Origin: Rhodanobacter sp.
GTDB taxonomy: Bacteria > Pseudomonadota > Gammaproteobacteria > Xanthomonadales > Rhodanobacteraceae
Reading direction: 5' to 3'
Assembly: GCA_030148505.1 (NCBI GenBank)
Contig: JASBTI010000004.1
Location: 62,001-126,000, forward strand
DNA: 64,000 bases
The stretch's first letter is position 1; each line of letters starts with the position of its first letter. Below are positions 44,708 to 53,544 of this stretch, piece by piece. The position numbers were made by a program, and so were the translations under genes. The notes under the pieces were generated by a model that ran no database searches, had not been told where the DNA came from, and saw nothing but the letters and a program-made list of their open reading frames with translations.

Positions 44708-45805
44708 CTAGCGTTGCGGCTTCGGGCACGGTCCGTAAAATGAAAGGGCTGCCTTTTCTTCTTCCTCGGCGAATTGTCGACGCAGATCGAGCTGGCATTT
44801 CTTCAGCAATGACGGTGCAAAGGCGTCGGGCCAATAGGGGCTGAGATCGGGGTCCTCGGGCAACTGGTGGTGCTCGTTTAGTAGTTGCACGATCGCCAAC
44901 AGGTCAGCGGCCGTCAAGGCGGTACCGAGGGGCGACAGCAAGCGTGTTTTTTCAGGAAGCTGGCGTTCGGTCAGGGCCTCGACGACGTCGCGGGGCAACT
45001 CCCAGTATTGCGCTGCCTGCATCGACAGTTGCGCGGCGAGTTGCGCGCAAGCGGCGAGAAAACCCGGTGAATAAGGTATTTCGGTCGTTGGCGGAAGCTG
45101 ACCGAGCATGCGAATTACGGCGCCGGTACCAGTGTGGCAGATGATGCCGGCCAGATACGCCTCGAAGCTGTCGCATCCGCCGTAGCGCCCCAGTAGCGCA
45201 CAAGCATGGGCGCATCGCTCGGCGTGATCCCACAGGCGCTCTCCGGCGACATGGCTAAGCGCACCGGCATTGGCTTGCAGGATAGGTTTCATGACGTGTT
45301 GGGTGACTACGCGCCGCAGCCCGTTTTGACCCAGCAGGATGACTGCGTGCTGCAGGCTGCGAACAGGTTGGGCCGAACGGTAGTACACGCTATTGGTGAC
45401 ACGCATGACTTCACCGACCATCAAGGGATCGCGACCGATAAGCGCGCTCAGCTGCTTGCCGGCCGCATTGTCGTTCTTCAGCGTCTGCAGCAATTGCGGC
45501 AATACGCTGGGGAGGCGGGGCAGGTTGCGCATGTCGAAGCGTACGCTGAGCATGCTCAGCCTTTTCAGCGTGGCTAATTCATTACTGCTGGGTTCTTCTG
45601 CTGTGGCATCGGGCACGCCCAGCACAAAGCGGTGAAAGCGATCTTCGATTTTCGCCAGCGGCATGACGTGGCTGGTTTCCGCGGTCTCAGTGGGCGCGAC
45701 GTCGGGAGCGCGGCGGGGCCCGGCAATGGTCGCGGTCACAGCCGGCAGCGCGCGCTTTGATGGTGCTCTGCGGCGATGGAAGAGGTGCTGCCACATGCTC
45801 CCCAT
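44708..45805 (-). CDS. HDOD domain-containing protein
   Basis: A 365-residue cytoplasmic protein. The basic N-terminus (about 1-35) is followed by an acidic linker and then an HDOD domain (about 95-290): LPRLPSVLPQLLQTLKND, LIGRDPLMVGEVMRVTNSVYYR, AVILLGQNGLRRVVTQHVM, DHAERCAHACALLGRY. HDOD is a HD-hydrolase-like fold without the metal residues, used in signal-transduction scaffolds. It has no extra GGDEF or receiver domain. The start is the first ATG; a second ATG three codons later is possible. It reads on the minus strand, convergent with the small secreted protein gene. Confidence 0.88.
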   Translation of the reverse strand: MGSMWQHLFHRRRAPSKRALPAVTATIAGPRRAPDVAPTETAETSHVMPLAKIEDRFHRFVLGVPDATAEEPSSNELATLKRLSMLSVRFDMRNLPRLPSVLPQLLQTLKNDNAAGKQLSALIGRDPLMVGEVMRVTNSVYYRSAQPVRSLQHAVILLGQNGLRRVVTQHVMKPILQANAGALSHVAGERLWDHAERCAHACALLGRYGGCDSFEAYLAGIICHTGTGAVIRMLGQLPPTTEIPYSPGFLAACAQLAAQLSMQAAQYWELPRDVVEALTERQLPEKTRLLSPLGTALTAADLLAIVQLLNEHHQLPEDPDLSPYWPDAFAPSLLKKCQLDLRRQFAEEEEKAALSFYGPCPKPQR

Positions 45806-45917
45806 AAGTAGGCCTTCCTTCTCCGAACGGCAGTTGTCTGCGCGCCGGCTCTGTCAGGGTATCGGCAGCATGGAGGCAAAATTGAGGGCTTGGATTTTGA
45901 CGGCAGCACGGTAGCCG

Positions 45918-45950
45918 CCGAAGGTTGGCTGTGCAGCAGCCAACCTTCGG
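45918..45950. terminator. Perfect 14-bp hairpin between HDOD gene and microprotein gene
   Basis: CCGAAGGTTGGCTG (45918-45931) and CAGCCAACCTTCGG (45937-45950) pair perfectly around the loop TGCAG. It sits 42 bases past the stop of the minus-strand microprotein gene, where a terminator is expected. No U-tract follows on either strand, so a processing or regulatory hairpin is also possible. Confidence 0.6.
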
Positions 45951-45992
45951 GCTGACGTTATCGCAGATTGCCTGGCAGCAACCTGCAATCGG

Positions 45993-46094
45993 CTATTGCC
46001 CTTTTTTCTTTTCCTGCTTGGCGGCTCTTTTTTCCTTCATCGTCTTGGCCGGTTTTTTCTTTTCGCTTTTCTTGGAATCCATGCCCTTGCTCAT
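45993..46094 (-). CDS. Lys-rich microprotein of 33 residues
   Basis: A 33-residue ORF (MSKGMDSKKSEKKKPAKTM then KEKRAAKQEKKKGQ) that is 14/33 Lys with several Glu, Ala and Arg. It looks like an extended or helical nucleic-acid-binding peptide. GGAGA lies seven bases before the ATG. Peptides starting MSKGMDSKK occur in many Proteobacteria from my recollection of such annotations, but no function is known to me. It has a gap on both sides and a hairpin downstream, consistent with an independent unit. Too short for most gene finders. Confidence 0.7.
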   Translation of the reverse strand: MSKGMDSKKSEKKKPAKTMKEKRAAKQEKKKGQ

Positions 46095-46179
46095 GCTGTT
46101 CTCCGCGGTGTGGTCAGTGGTTGGGACATGTGAAACCCGGCCAGTTTATGCCCTTCCGGTGGCCAGCCGGCAGCATGCG

Positions 46180-46908
46180 CTAGATACGTTCATGCGGTGC
46201 CAGGTAGCGCCATTGACCGGGCGGCAATTTAGCCAGTGGAATGCGGCCCACGCGCAGGCACTTCATCGCCAGTACTTGCAGTCCGACGGCCTCGCACATG
46301 GGTACGATCCGGGCTGCCTGCAGCCGCTTGAAGGCGAAGCGCAGGCGCCGCTCGCTTTGCCAACTGACCTTGATCGGCGGCATGGCGTAGTTGTTGAAGC
46401 GCAGACCGTGATTGAGCAGGGCCAGCCCGTTCGGGATCAACTCGCCGCTGACCTCGACCACGAACTCCTGCTCGACCTGCTCGATGTCCTCGGTAAGCTT
46501 GCGGATGACCCGCCAGTCCTGAGTGTAGATCAGCAGGCCGCTGGCTTGGGGAGGGAGCAGCAACGGCGTAGCGAGTCGTTGCAGGTGCCGTTTCAATGGC
46601 CGTACGCCGGAGGGGTCGTCGGGCCAGCGCGTTTGCGGGGTCACCAGGGTGCCCGTCCCATTTCTTGTATCGTGATCGCTGTGCTCAAGGGTGACGGGCT
46701 GGTGCATCACGAGCGTCGCGGCCTCCGGAGGGGCCAGCTCCGCTTTCGAGTCGATATCCACCTGCTGCGTGTCGACCATGAACTGCGGTTCTTCGACCAC
46801 CGTGCCGTCGACCCGCACCCAGCCGCCCTCGATATATTGCTCGGCCTCGCGACGCGAACACTGGACCAGTGCAATCACCCGCTTGGCGAGCCGGACAGGT
46901 TCGGTCAT
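46180..46908 (-). CDS. S4-domain RsuA/RluF-like protein lacking the catalytic Asp
   Basis: A 242-residue homologue of the RsuA/RluB/E/F pseudouridine synthases. The N-terminal S4 RNA-binding domain (1-60: RLAKRVIALVQCSRREAEQYIEGGWVRVDG) is intact. The catalytic motif is lost: where the family has GRLD...GLL, this protein reads PLLLPPQASGLL (115-126), with P119 in the place of the catalytic Asp. The KPxG motif is also altered (HQPVTLE). The rest of the domain (GLLIYTQD, EFVVEVSGEL, LQVLAMKCLRVGRIPLAKLPPGQWR) is family-like. It may therefore bind RNA without making pseudouridine. ATG in MTEPVRL. Confidence 0.85.
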   Translation of the reverse strand: MTEPVRLAKRVIALVQCSRREAEQYIEGGWVRVDGTVVEEPQFMVDTQQVDIDSKAELAPPEAATLVMHQPVTLEHSDHDTRNGTGTLVTPQTRWPDDPSGVRPLKRHLQRLATPLLLPPQASGLLIYTQDWRVIRKLTEDIEQVEQEFVVEVSGELIPNGLALLNHGLRFNNYAMPPIKVSWQSERRLRFAFKRLQAARIVPMCEAVGLQVLAMKCLRVGRIPLAKLPPGQWRYLAPHERI

Positions 46909-47019
46909 CGCAATATCACCGAGTAAAGGGAGGCCATTGTAAGTGGTGTGCCGGGCGCCGGTGGCAATTGGCCCGGACGATCCCCACATCAGGGCCATTC
47001 ACCTTGGCGAGAGCCTGAC

Positions 47020-48030
47020 ATGATCCCTTTTTCCATCCTTGACCTCGCACCGGTTACCGAAGGCAGCGACGCCGCGCAGGCTTTCCGCAACACCCTGGAG
47101 CTGGCGCAGTTGGCCGATCGCCTCGGTTATGAACGTTACTGGCTGGCCGAACACCACAATATGCCCGGCATCGCCAGTGCGGCGACCGCGGTACTGATCG
47201 GTCATGTGGCCGGCGGCACCTCACGCATTCGTGTCGGTGCCGGCGGCATCATGTTGCCGAACCATGCGCCGCTGCAGGTCGCCGAGGCGTTTGGCACGCT
47301 GGCGTCGTTGTATCCGGGGCGCATCGATCTGGGTCTGGGACGCGCACCGGGTACCGACCAAGCCACTGCGAAAGCATTGCGCCGCTATTTCGACAGTGCT
47401 GAGGCGTTCCCGCAGGACGTGCTGGAGTTGTTGGGCTATTTCGAGCCGGCGACCTCCGGCCAGCCGGTGCGCGCGGTACCGGGCGCCGGCATCGAGGTAC
47501 CGGTGTGGTTGCTTGGCTCCAGCCTGTTCAGCGCCACGCTGGCGGCGCGACTGGGCCTGCCCTTTGCATTCGCCTCGCACTTTGCACCTGATGCGATGGA
47601 TGAGGCGTTGGCGCGGTATCGGCGTGATTTCCGTCCTTCGGCAAGGTTGCAGCAACCGTACGCGATGCTCGGCCTCAACGTGGTTGCTGCCACCACCGAT
47701 GCCGAGGCACGACGGCTGTTTACCACGCAGCAACAGAGTTTCGTCAATCTGCGTCGCGGCCGGCCGGGCCTGATTCCGCCACCGCTGGACGACATCGAGT
47801 CGTTCTGGTCGCCAGTCGAGAAGCAGGGGGTGGAGCGCGCGCTAGCCTGCGCCGTGGTCGGTGCCCCCGACACAGCGCAGCGGGGCATCGAGGCTTTTAT
47901 CGCACGACATCGGCCGGACGAGTTACTGGTTACCACCAATGTGTTCGAGCACGCGGCGCGGCGGCATTCGTTCGAGATCGTGGCGGCACTCCACCACCGG
48001 CTGGCCGACGCAGGTATGACTTCCCGCTGA
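47020..48030 (+). CDS. Luciferase-like (LLM class) flavin monooxygenase
   Basis: A 336-residue LLM-class protein of the bacterial luciferase superfamily (TIM barrel binding F420 or FMN). Signatures are [18 protein letters not shown] at the start, [19 protein letters not shown] (about 39-57), [24 protein letters not shown] and [14 protein letters not shown]. These match the E. coli YhbW-like subgroup, whose substrate is unknown. Divergent from the S4 protein gene. The next gene is in the same direction after an 85-base gap. Confidence 0.9.
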   Translation: MIPFSILDLAPVTEGSDAAQAFRNTLELAQLADRLGYERYWLAEHHNMPGIASAATAVLIGHVAGGTSRIRVGAGGIMLPNHAPLQVAEAFGTLASLYPGRIDLGLGRAPGTDQATAKALRRYFDSAEAFPQDVLELLGYFEPATSGQPVRAVPGAGIEVPVWLLGSSLFSATLAARLGLPFAFASHFAPDAMDEALARYRRDFRPSARLQQPYAMLGLNVVAATTDAEARRLFTTQQQSFVNLRRGRPGLIPPPLDDIESFWSPVEKQGVERALACAVVGAPDTAQRGIEAFIARHRPDELLVTTNVFEHAARRHSFEIVAALHHRLADAGMTSR

Positions 48031-48115
48031 GGCATTTCGTCGGTAAACGTCCGGGGCGTGCCGTCGATCGGCCATAATTGCCGCCATTCCATGAATTATT
48101 GAAGTTGTCGCAGGC

Positions 48116-48973
48116 ATGAAAACACCCCCGGGATTGCAGGAGCTGATCGACGAAGGCGTGATCGATCAGGTGCTGAGGCCGCTCAAAAGCGGCAAGGAAG
48201 CCGCCGTCTACGTCGTCCGCTCGGGCGAGGACATCCGTTGTGCCAAGGTCTACAAGGACATGGCGCAGCGCAGCTTCCAGGCGCGCGTGCAGTACCAGGA
48301 AGGCCGCAAGGTGCGCGGCAGTCGACAGGCCCGGGCGATGGGCAAGGCCACCAAGTTCGGTCGCAAGGAGGCCGAGGCGGCCTGGAAGAATGCCGAGGTC
48401 GATGCCCTATACCAGCTCACCGCCGCCGGGGTACGCGTACCCAAGCCCTATGGTTATTTCAGCGGCGTGCTGGTGATGGAGCTGGTCACCGATGCGGACG
48501 GCTACTCGGCACCGCGGCTGGGCGAGGTGGAACTGTCTGCGGACACCGCGCGCGAGTACCACCGCTTCCTGATGCAGCAGGTGGCGCGGATGTTGTGCGT
48601 GGGCCTGATCCACGGTGACCTGTCCGAGTACAACGTGCTGGTCGGGCCGGACGGTCCGGTAATCATCGATTTGCCGCAAGCGGTAAGCGCGTCAGGCAAC
48701 AACAATGCGCGCACCATGCTGCGGCGCGATGTGGGGAACATCACCATCAGCCTGTCACGCTTTGCCCCGGAGTTGCTGGATACCCACTATGGTGAGGAAA
48801 TGTGGGCGCTATACGAGCTCGGTGAATTGCACCCGGATACCGAGCTCAGCGGCGAGTTCGAATTCGATGAACGCATTGCCGATGTGGACAGCGTGATGCA
48901 ATCGATCATCGATGCACGCGAGGAGGCGATCATTCGCCAGCAAGGACGGGAAGAGGCCGCGCAGGCCGACTGA
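48116..48973 (+). CDS. RIO1-family serine protein kinase
   Basis: A 285-residue atypical protein kinase of the RIO1 family, which in eukaryotes and archaea acts in small-subunit ribosome maturation. The ATP site is SGKEAAVYVV with K44; the catalytic loop is HGDLSEYN (D168, N173); the metal-binding segment IIDLPQA (D185) takes the place of DFG. The C-terminus carries an acidic tail. Substrates in Xanthomonadales are not established. No clear ribosome binding site; the ATG fits the family N-terminus. Confidence 0.9.
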   Translation: MKTPPGLQELIDEGVIDQVLRPLKSGKEAAVYVVRSGEDIRCAKVYKDMAQRSFQARVQYQEGRKVRGSRQARAMGKATKFGRKEAEAAWKNAEVDALYQLTAAGVRVPKPYGYFSGVLVMELVTDADGYSAPRLGEVELSADTAREYHRFLMQQVARMLCVGLIHGDLSEYNVLVGPDGPVIIDLPQAVSASGNNNARTMLRRDVGNITISLSRFAPELLDTHYGEEMWALYELGELHPDTELSGEFEFDERIADVDSVMQSIIDAREEAIIRQQGREEAAQAD

Positions 48974-49018
48974 GCCGCCTGCATCGAGGGCGGCCAGCCG
49001 CCGCCTGACCTCACGCTT

Positions 49019-50569
49019 TCAGGGAGGGGGCGCGATGAGCTTCGCAACAGGCATGGCCAACACCCAGTCCCACGTATTGGCGACATACAACGTGCCGCCG
49101 ACGACCGTGGGACCGGCGATGCCGAAGCGACCACCGATATCTTTCCTTCCGAGCAATTTTCCCGTGGCCGCATCCAGCACGTAGATCGATGGGCCGGTAG
49201 CGATGTAGAGCTTGCCCTCAAGATAGGCAGCGGGCCCCCGGCCGGAGCCCGCTTCACTCGGGTTGGGAATATTCCAGCGCCATTTTTGCTTGCCAGTGTG
49301 CAGATCGAAGGCCTGATAGGTATTGGTGACAGGTGAGCCCACGTATACCGTACCGTCGTGGATCATCGGTACGCCACCTTTGTACGATGGCGGTTTGGCA
49401 GCGCGACCCAGCTGGTGAGTCCATAGCGACTTGCCGCTGTTGGCATCGAAGGCGCCGATCGTGAAGTCGGTCGTCGTTTTGCCGTCGATGGTGCGGGCAT
49501 CGGAAACAGCGTCGGTAACTACGACGCCATCCGCTACGGCGGGGGATACATCGCCCATGCCGGTATTTGCCGCCTTGGGCAAGGTCACCTTCCACAGGGT
49601 GCGACCGGTTTTTTCGTCGAGGCTGAAGAGAAAAGCCGGCGATGCCATGCCGACAAAGACCCTGCCCTCGGCGATGGCAGGGCTCGACATGTTGCCCATG
49701 CCGCCCAGCTTGGTGGACCAAAGTTCGCGGCCGGTATGGACGTCCAGCGCGGTCACCGCGCCGGAGCCGTCGGACATCACTAGCCGGTCCCCCACAATGG
49801 CGGGTGTCGGCATGGCATCGCCGACGCTGGCATGGCGCCACCGAAGCGTGCCGGTGTCGCGGTCAAACGCATAGATTCCGTTGTAAGCGACACCCGCGCC
49901 GCGCACTGCGCTGCCGGTCTTTCCAAATTTTTGCAGGTTGGAATAGTTGAAGCCCACGGTGCCCGCGTTGGCGAAAACCATGTCGCCGGAAATCAACGGT
50001 TGGCCCATCCAGGTCGTACCCACGGGGCTGGCGCGCCAGATCAGTTTGCCGGTCCTCGCATTGAGTGCATAGATGAACTGGTCGCTGCTGGCGGCGAAGA
50101 TCATGCCTTGCGCAGCCGATACACCTACAGCGTTGCCAAGCCATTGTGCGGAAGTTGTTTCGGCGCTTTTCGCCCCCAGCGTATCAGCGTCGAATGCGGG
50201 ATTCTCCAGCGGCCAAGCGCGTGCTTCGGCGTAACGCCAGCTCACGCCACCGGTAACCCATGCCGACTTCGCCTTGGAGCGGTCCCCCACCGCGTTGTGC
50301 GCAGGTGAACGATATATCTGCAGCCAGTTTGTGGGGAAGCCTTGACGTTCGGACGCATCCGGAAGATTTTCGGGATGGCTTAACGTACTGAAAGGGCCGT
50401 CGGCGGGACCTGGGAGCGGAACCTGGATGGCGACAGCTCCGGTAGCCGGTACCCACAAGAGCGCGGCCAGGACGACGCGAACCGGTGTCATGCGATTGGC
50501 CCGATGCGGGGTAGGGGCGGCACGACCGCGCGACATGGAAGGGTTCCGGCGGGTACGCAGTGCTTGCAT
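49019..50569 (-). CDS. PQQ-binding-like beta-propeller protein, exported
   Basis: An exported outer-membrane or periplasmic beta-propeller with PQQ-type repeats, about 516 residues from this start. Repeats follow the pattern V(Y/F)xxD...G(K/R)xxW, for example YALNARTGKLIWRASP, YAFDRDTGTLRWRHA, TALDVHTGRELWSTK, FSLDEKTGRTLWKVT, FDLHTGKQKWRWN. Signal peptide-like segment MTPVRVVLAALLWVPATGAVA. The start is uncertain: ATG at 50569 has GGAGG upstream (12-base spacing) but a long basic leader before the hydrophobic stretch, while ATG at 50491 gives a canonical signal peptide with a weak site. It may be a sensor or an assembly factor rather than a dehydrogenase. Confidence 0.75.
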   Translation of the reverse strand: MQALRTRRNPSMSRGRAAPTPHRANRMTPVRVVLAALLWVPATGAVAIQVPLPGPADGPFSTLSHPENLPDASERQGFPTNWLQIYRSPAHNAVGDRSKAKSAWVTGGVSWRYAEARAWPLENPAFDADTLGAKSAETTSAQWLGNAVGVSAAQGMIFAASSDQFIYALNARTGKLIWRASPVGTTWMGQPLISGDMVFANAGTVGFNYSNLQKFGKTGSAVRGAGVAYNGIYAFDRDTGTLRWRHASVGDAMPTPAIVGDRLVMSDGSGAVTALDVHTGRELWSTKLGGMGNMSSPAIAEGRVFVGMASPAFLFSLDEKTGRTLWKVTLPKAANTGMGDVSPAVADGVVVTDAVSDARTIDGKTTTDFTIGAFDANSGKSLWTHQLGRAAKPPSYKGGVPMIHDGTVYVGSPVTNTYQAFDLHTGKQKWRWNIPNPSEAGSGRGPAAYLEGKLYIATGPSIYVLDAATGKLLGRKDIGGRFGIAGPTVVGGTLYVANTWDWVLAMPVAKLIAPPP

Positions 50570-50752
50570 GTCGACATGGTGCCTCCGTTGATGCGACGAG
50601 CACTGGCCTGAGCGCAGGTCTGCTTCGAGCAGCATGCCGTTGCCGTTGTGAAACTGCCGTACAAAAGCCGGGCGCAAGCCACCTCAGCCCTTGGCGGTAG
50701 CAACTTGGGAGTCAGGCCCGGAAGGCGCGGCACAGCCCCGGCGGCATCGGCG

Positions 50753-51187
50753 TCATGACGAGCCCACACTCAGCAGTTCCACGTCGAAGACCAGCGATGC
50801 GTTCGGCGGGATATCGCTACCGGCACCCGCCGAGCCGTAGCCGAGCGACGCTGGAATCAGCAGGGTGCGCTTGCCGCCGGCGCGCATGCCGGCCACGCCC
50901 TTGTCCCAGCCTTCGATCACGCTGCCCTGGCCGAGGACGAAGGAGAACGGTTGGCCATGATCGAGCGAGCTGTCGAACTTTTTCCCGTGCTTGTCTTTGG
51001 CATCCTTGTCGTACAGCCACCCGGTGTATTGCACGGTGACGGTCATGCCGGGCTTCGCTTCGGCACCGGTGCCGACCTTCTGGTCGATCACGGTCAGCTT
51101 GTCGACCTGGCCATTGGCGTGTGCCTGCGGTGTCGGGCTGCAGGCAGCGAGCAGGGTGAGGGCGAGCAGGGGCAGCAACCAGCGCAT
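50753..51187 (-). CDS. FKBP-type peptidylprolyl isomerase lipoprotein
   Basis: A 144-residue exported FKBP. The signal ends in a lipobox (LAAC, Cys near residue 16), so it is probably membrane-anchored in the periplasm. The FKBP domain (about 45-140) has VQYTGWLYD, KFDSSLDHGQPFSFVLGQGSVIEGWDKGV, GGKRTLLIPASLGYGSAG and LVFDVELLSV, with the aromatic active-site residues kept. It assists folding of envelope proteins. Same strand and order as the half-size cation transporter and yaeQ upstream. Confidence 0.93.
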   Translation of the reverse strand: MRWLLPLLALTLLAACSPTPQAHANGQVDKLTVIDQKVGTGAEAKPGMTVTVQYTGWLYDKDAKDKHGKKFDSSLDHGQPFSFVLGQGSVIEGWDKGVAGMRAGGKRTLLIPASLGYGSAGAGSDIPPNASLVFDVELLSVGSS

Positions 51188-51247
51188 GGCATGACTCCGA
51201 AACAGCGATTGAGGACGGTGATTATCCGGGAATGCGACGGGATTCGC

Positions 51248-51862
51248 TCATGCCCTGCTGTCGCGTGCGAGCTGATGCTCGGTGCGCGCGGCCTGCCAGA
51301 CTTCGCGGGCGGCGTCGGCATTGATCAACATGATGCCGGCACCGACGAGCATGTCCGGCCACGCTGACGGTGCGATGGCGGTGATCGCGCCGGCCAGCAC
51401 GATGGCGATATTCGCGAACACGTCGTTGCGGGCCGACAGGAAGGCGGCGCGGGTCAGGCTGCCGCGGTGGTGGCGAAAGCGCATCAGCAGCAGGGCACAG
51501 CCGAGGTTGACGGCCATCGCGCCCAGCGCAGTCAAGGTCAGCGGCGTCGGTGCCGGCGGCACCGGCAGCTGGATCTTGCTCCACAGCACCCATAACGTGG
51601 CCAGCGCCGGTACCAGCAGGATGGCCGCCAGCCCCATGCCGACGCGTGCCCGCGCTCTCAGGCTCCAGCCCAGCGCGAGCAGGATCAGCAGGTTGACCGA
51701 GGCATCTTCCAGAAAATCCACGCTGTCGGCGAACAGCGAGACCGAACCTATCGCCATCGCCACGGCAAATTCGACGCCGAAGTAAGCGAGGTTGAGCAAC
51801 GCGACCCACATCACTACGCGTCGCAAGCCGCGATCCGGCGGAGCGCTCGCCGCAGGTATCAT
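51248..51862 (-). CDS. Short cation transporter of the CDF membrane-domain type
   Basis: A 204-residue protein made only of the CDF membrane region: about six helices with VSLFADSVDFLEDAS (the helix-2 metal motif in the form FADSVDFLEDA) and FLSARNDVFANIAIVLAG in helix 5, with Asp in the second half of the site. The large cytoplasmic C-terminal domain is absent, unlike the 302-residue CDF gene at 14888-15796. It is separated by three bases from the yaeQ stop, so the two are cotranscribed. Substrate unknown. Confidence 0.8.
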   Translation of the reverse strand: MIPAASAPPDRGLRRVVMWVALLNLAYFGVEFAVAMAIGSVSLFADSVDFLEDASVNLLILLALGWSLRARARVGMGLAAILLVPALATLWVLWSKIQLPVPPAPTPLTLTALGAMAVNLGCALLLMRFRHHRGSLTRAAFLSARNDVFANIAIVLAGAITAIAPSAWPDMLVGAGIMLINADAAREVWQAARTEHQLARDSRA

Positions 51863-51865
51863 CGT

Positions 51866-52423
51866 TCAGCTGACCGCTTCGGCCGGCGCCATGCGACGCG
51901 CCGGGTCCACTGCCACCGCATCCGCATCGTTCATCAGCTGCAGCTGGCCATCCTGGATCAGGGCTTGCAGCCGCATGCCGCGTTGCAGCAGGGCCAGCAA
52001 GGCGGTAACGGTGGCGGCGGCAATATCGAGCACGGTGAGATTGCGGTTGCGCCCCAGTGCGGCGCCGACCTTGTCCCACCAGATATCCGCGCTGTTGCCA
52101 GCGTAGTTGATCACCACCACCTGGCGCGCGCGGCCGCAGGCTTTGCGGATGCGGCTTTCGTCAGGCTGGCCCAGCTCGATCCACAACTCGACCTCGTCGG
52201 TATAGGTCTTGCGCCACAGTGCCGGTTCGTCCTCGTCGCTGATGCCCTTGCCGAACTCCAGCCGATCGTCCGCATACAGCGCGAACGCCAGCAGCCGAAC
52301 CATCAGGCGTTCCTCGGTTTCCGATGGATGGCGTGCGAGGGTCAGCGCATGCGTGGCGTAGTAATGCCGGTCCATGTCGCTGATCTGCAGCTCGACCTTG
52401 TAGATGGTGGCGTTGAGTGCCAT
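51866..52423 (-). CDS. YaeQ family protein
   Basis: A 185-residue member of the YaeQ family (PD-(D/E)XK-like fold, suppressor of RfaH-related phenotypes in Salmonella; biochemical role unknown). Family signatures: MALNATIYKVELQISDMDRHYYATHALTLARHPSETEERLMVRLLAFALYA at the start, LEFGKGISDEDEPALWRKTY, and LWIELGQPDESRIRKACGRA. The upstream frame extension is ignored because it lacks a ribosome binding site and similarity. Overlaps nothing, but runs into the cation transporter gene with a three-base gap. Confidence 0.93.
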   Translation of the reverse strand: MALNATIYKVELQISDMDRHYYATHALTLARHPSETEERLMVRLLAFALYADDRLEFGKGISDEDEPALWRKTYTDEVELWIELGQPDESRIRKACGRARQVVVINYAGNSADIWWDKVGAALGRNRNLTVLDIAAATVTALLALLQRGMRLQALIQDGQLQLMNDADAVAVDPARRMAPAEAVS

Positions 52424-52553
52424 GGGTTTACCTCGGGACAACAGCCGGCCATTGTACGCGCTTGCGTGCGGCAGGCGTCGTGGCGGGTCAGGGGCTGGCC
52501 ATGAGCTGACGTGTTGAAGCCGTTCCACCAACAAACACTAGACTTGAGCGAAC

Positions 52554-53435
52554 ATGCCCAGCACACCCTTCCACCGCGACAGCCACGCCAGCACGGTGCA
52601 TCTGCCGCCGGGTGAGTGGGCGAGCGTGCTCGACGCCCTGTGCGCGCGGTTCCCGGCGATCGACCGCACGCAATGGCTGGATCGCATGGCGCGGGGGCGG
52701 GTGCTGGACGGGACCGGGCAGGTGATCACGCCACAGACTCGGTATCAGGCGGGGCTGCGTATCCACTATTACCGCGAAGTGCCGCATGAGACCCCGATCC
52801 CGTTCACCGAGACGGTATTGCATGTGGATGAGCATCTGCTGGTGGCAGACAAGCCGCATTTTCTGCCGGTGACACCGGCCGGCGAATTTGTCGAGGAAAC
52901 CTTGTTGCGGCGCTTGGTCCGTCGACTGGGCAACCCGCATCTGGTCCCCCTGCACCGGATCGATCGCGCCACGGCAGGGCTGATGCTGTTTTCGACCGAT
53001 CCGGCGAGTCGGGCCGCGTATCAGGCGCTGTTTCGTGAGCGAAGGATCGCCAAGCGTTACGAGGCGTTGGCGCCAGCGTTGCCGGGGTTGGCGTTTCCGC
53101 GGGTCCACCGTTCGCGTCTGGTGACTGGTGAGCCATTTTTTCGCATGTGCGAGGTCGCCGGCGCGCCGAACAGCGAGACGCGAATCGAGGTGATCGGGCA
53201 AGACGACGCTTGCTGGCGTTACGCGTTGTATCCGGTCACCGGCCGCAAGCACCAGTTGCGCGTGCACATGGCCGCACTGGGCGCGCCGATCCTGCACGAC
53301 ACGCTGTATCCGCGGCTGGCTGAGGCCGCGCCCGATGACAGCTCGCGGCCACTGCAGTTGCTGGCGCAGGCGCTGGCGTTTGACGATCCGTTGAGCGGCG
53401 TGCCGCGTCGTTTCGAGAGTCGCCTGAGCTTGTGA
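52554..53435 (+). CDS. RluA-family pseudouridine synthase
   Basis: A 293-residue pseudouridine synthase of the RluA family, most like the tRNA pseudouridine-32/23S rRNA pseudouridine-746 (RluA) type. The catalytic motif is HRIDRATAGLMLF with D137. Other family features are VLHVDEHLLVADKPHFLPVTPAG (about 88-110), RVHMAALGAPILHDTLYP and LQLLAQALAF. The N-terminal 80 residues are not an S4 domain in the usual form. A stand-alone gene divergent from yaeQ. Confidence 0.92.
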   Translation: MPSTPFHRDSHASTVHLPPGEWASVLDALCARFPAIDRTQWLDRMARGRVLDGTGQVITPQTRYQAGLRIHYYREVPHETPIPFTETVLHVDEHLLVADKPHFLPVTPAGEFVEETLLRRLVRRLGNPHLVPLHRIDRATAGLMLFSTDPASRAAYQALFRERRIAKRYEALAPALPGLAFPRVHRSRLVTGEPFFRMCEVAGAPNSETRIEVIGQDDACWRYALYPVTGRKHQLRVHMAALGAPILHDTLYPRLAEAAPDDSSRPLQLLAQALAFDDPLSGVPRRFESRLSL

Positions 53436-53544
53436 GCAGCCATCGCGCGCGTAGCCGTGGGCGGTCCGTCCGGTCCGTCAGATACCCCGCGCGGCAATTC
53501 CACGCTATCTTGCGCAGCACCAGTCATCCGGGGGAGAGTGATTA

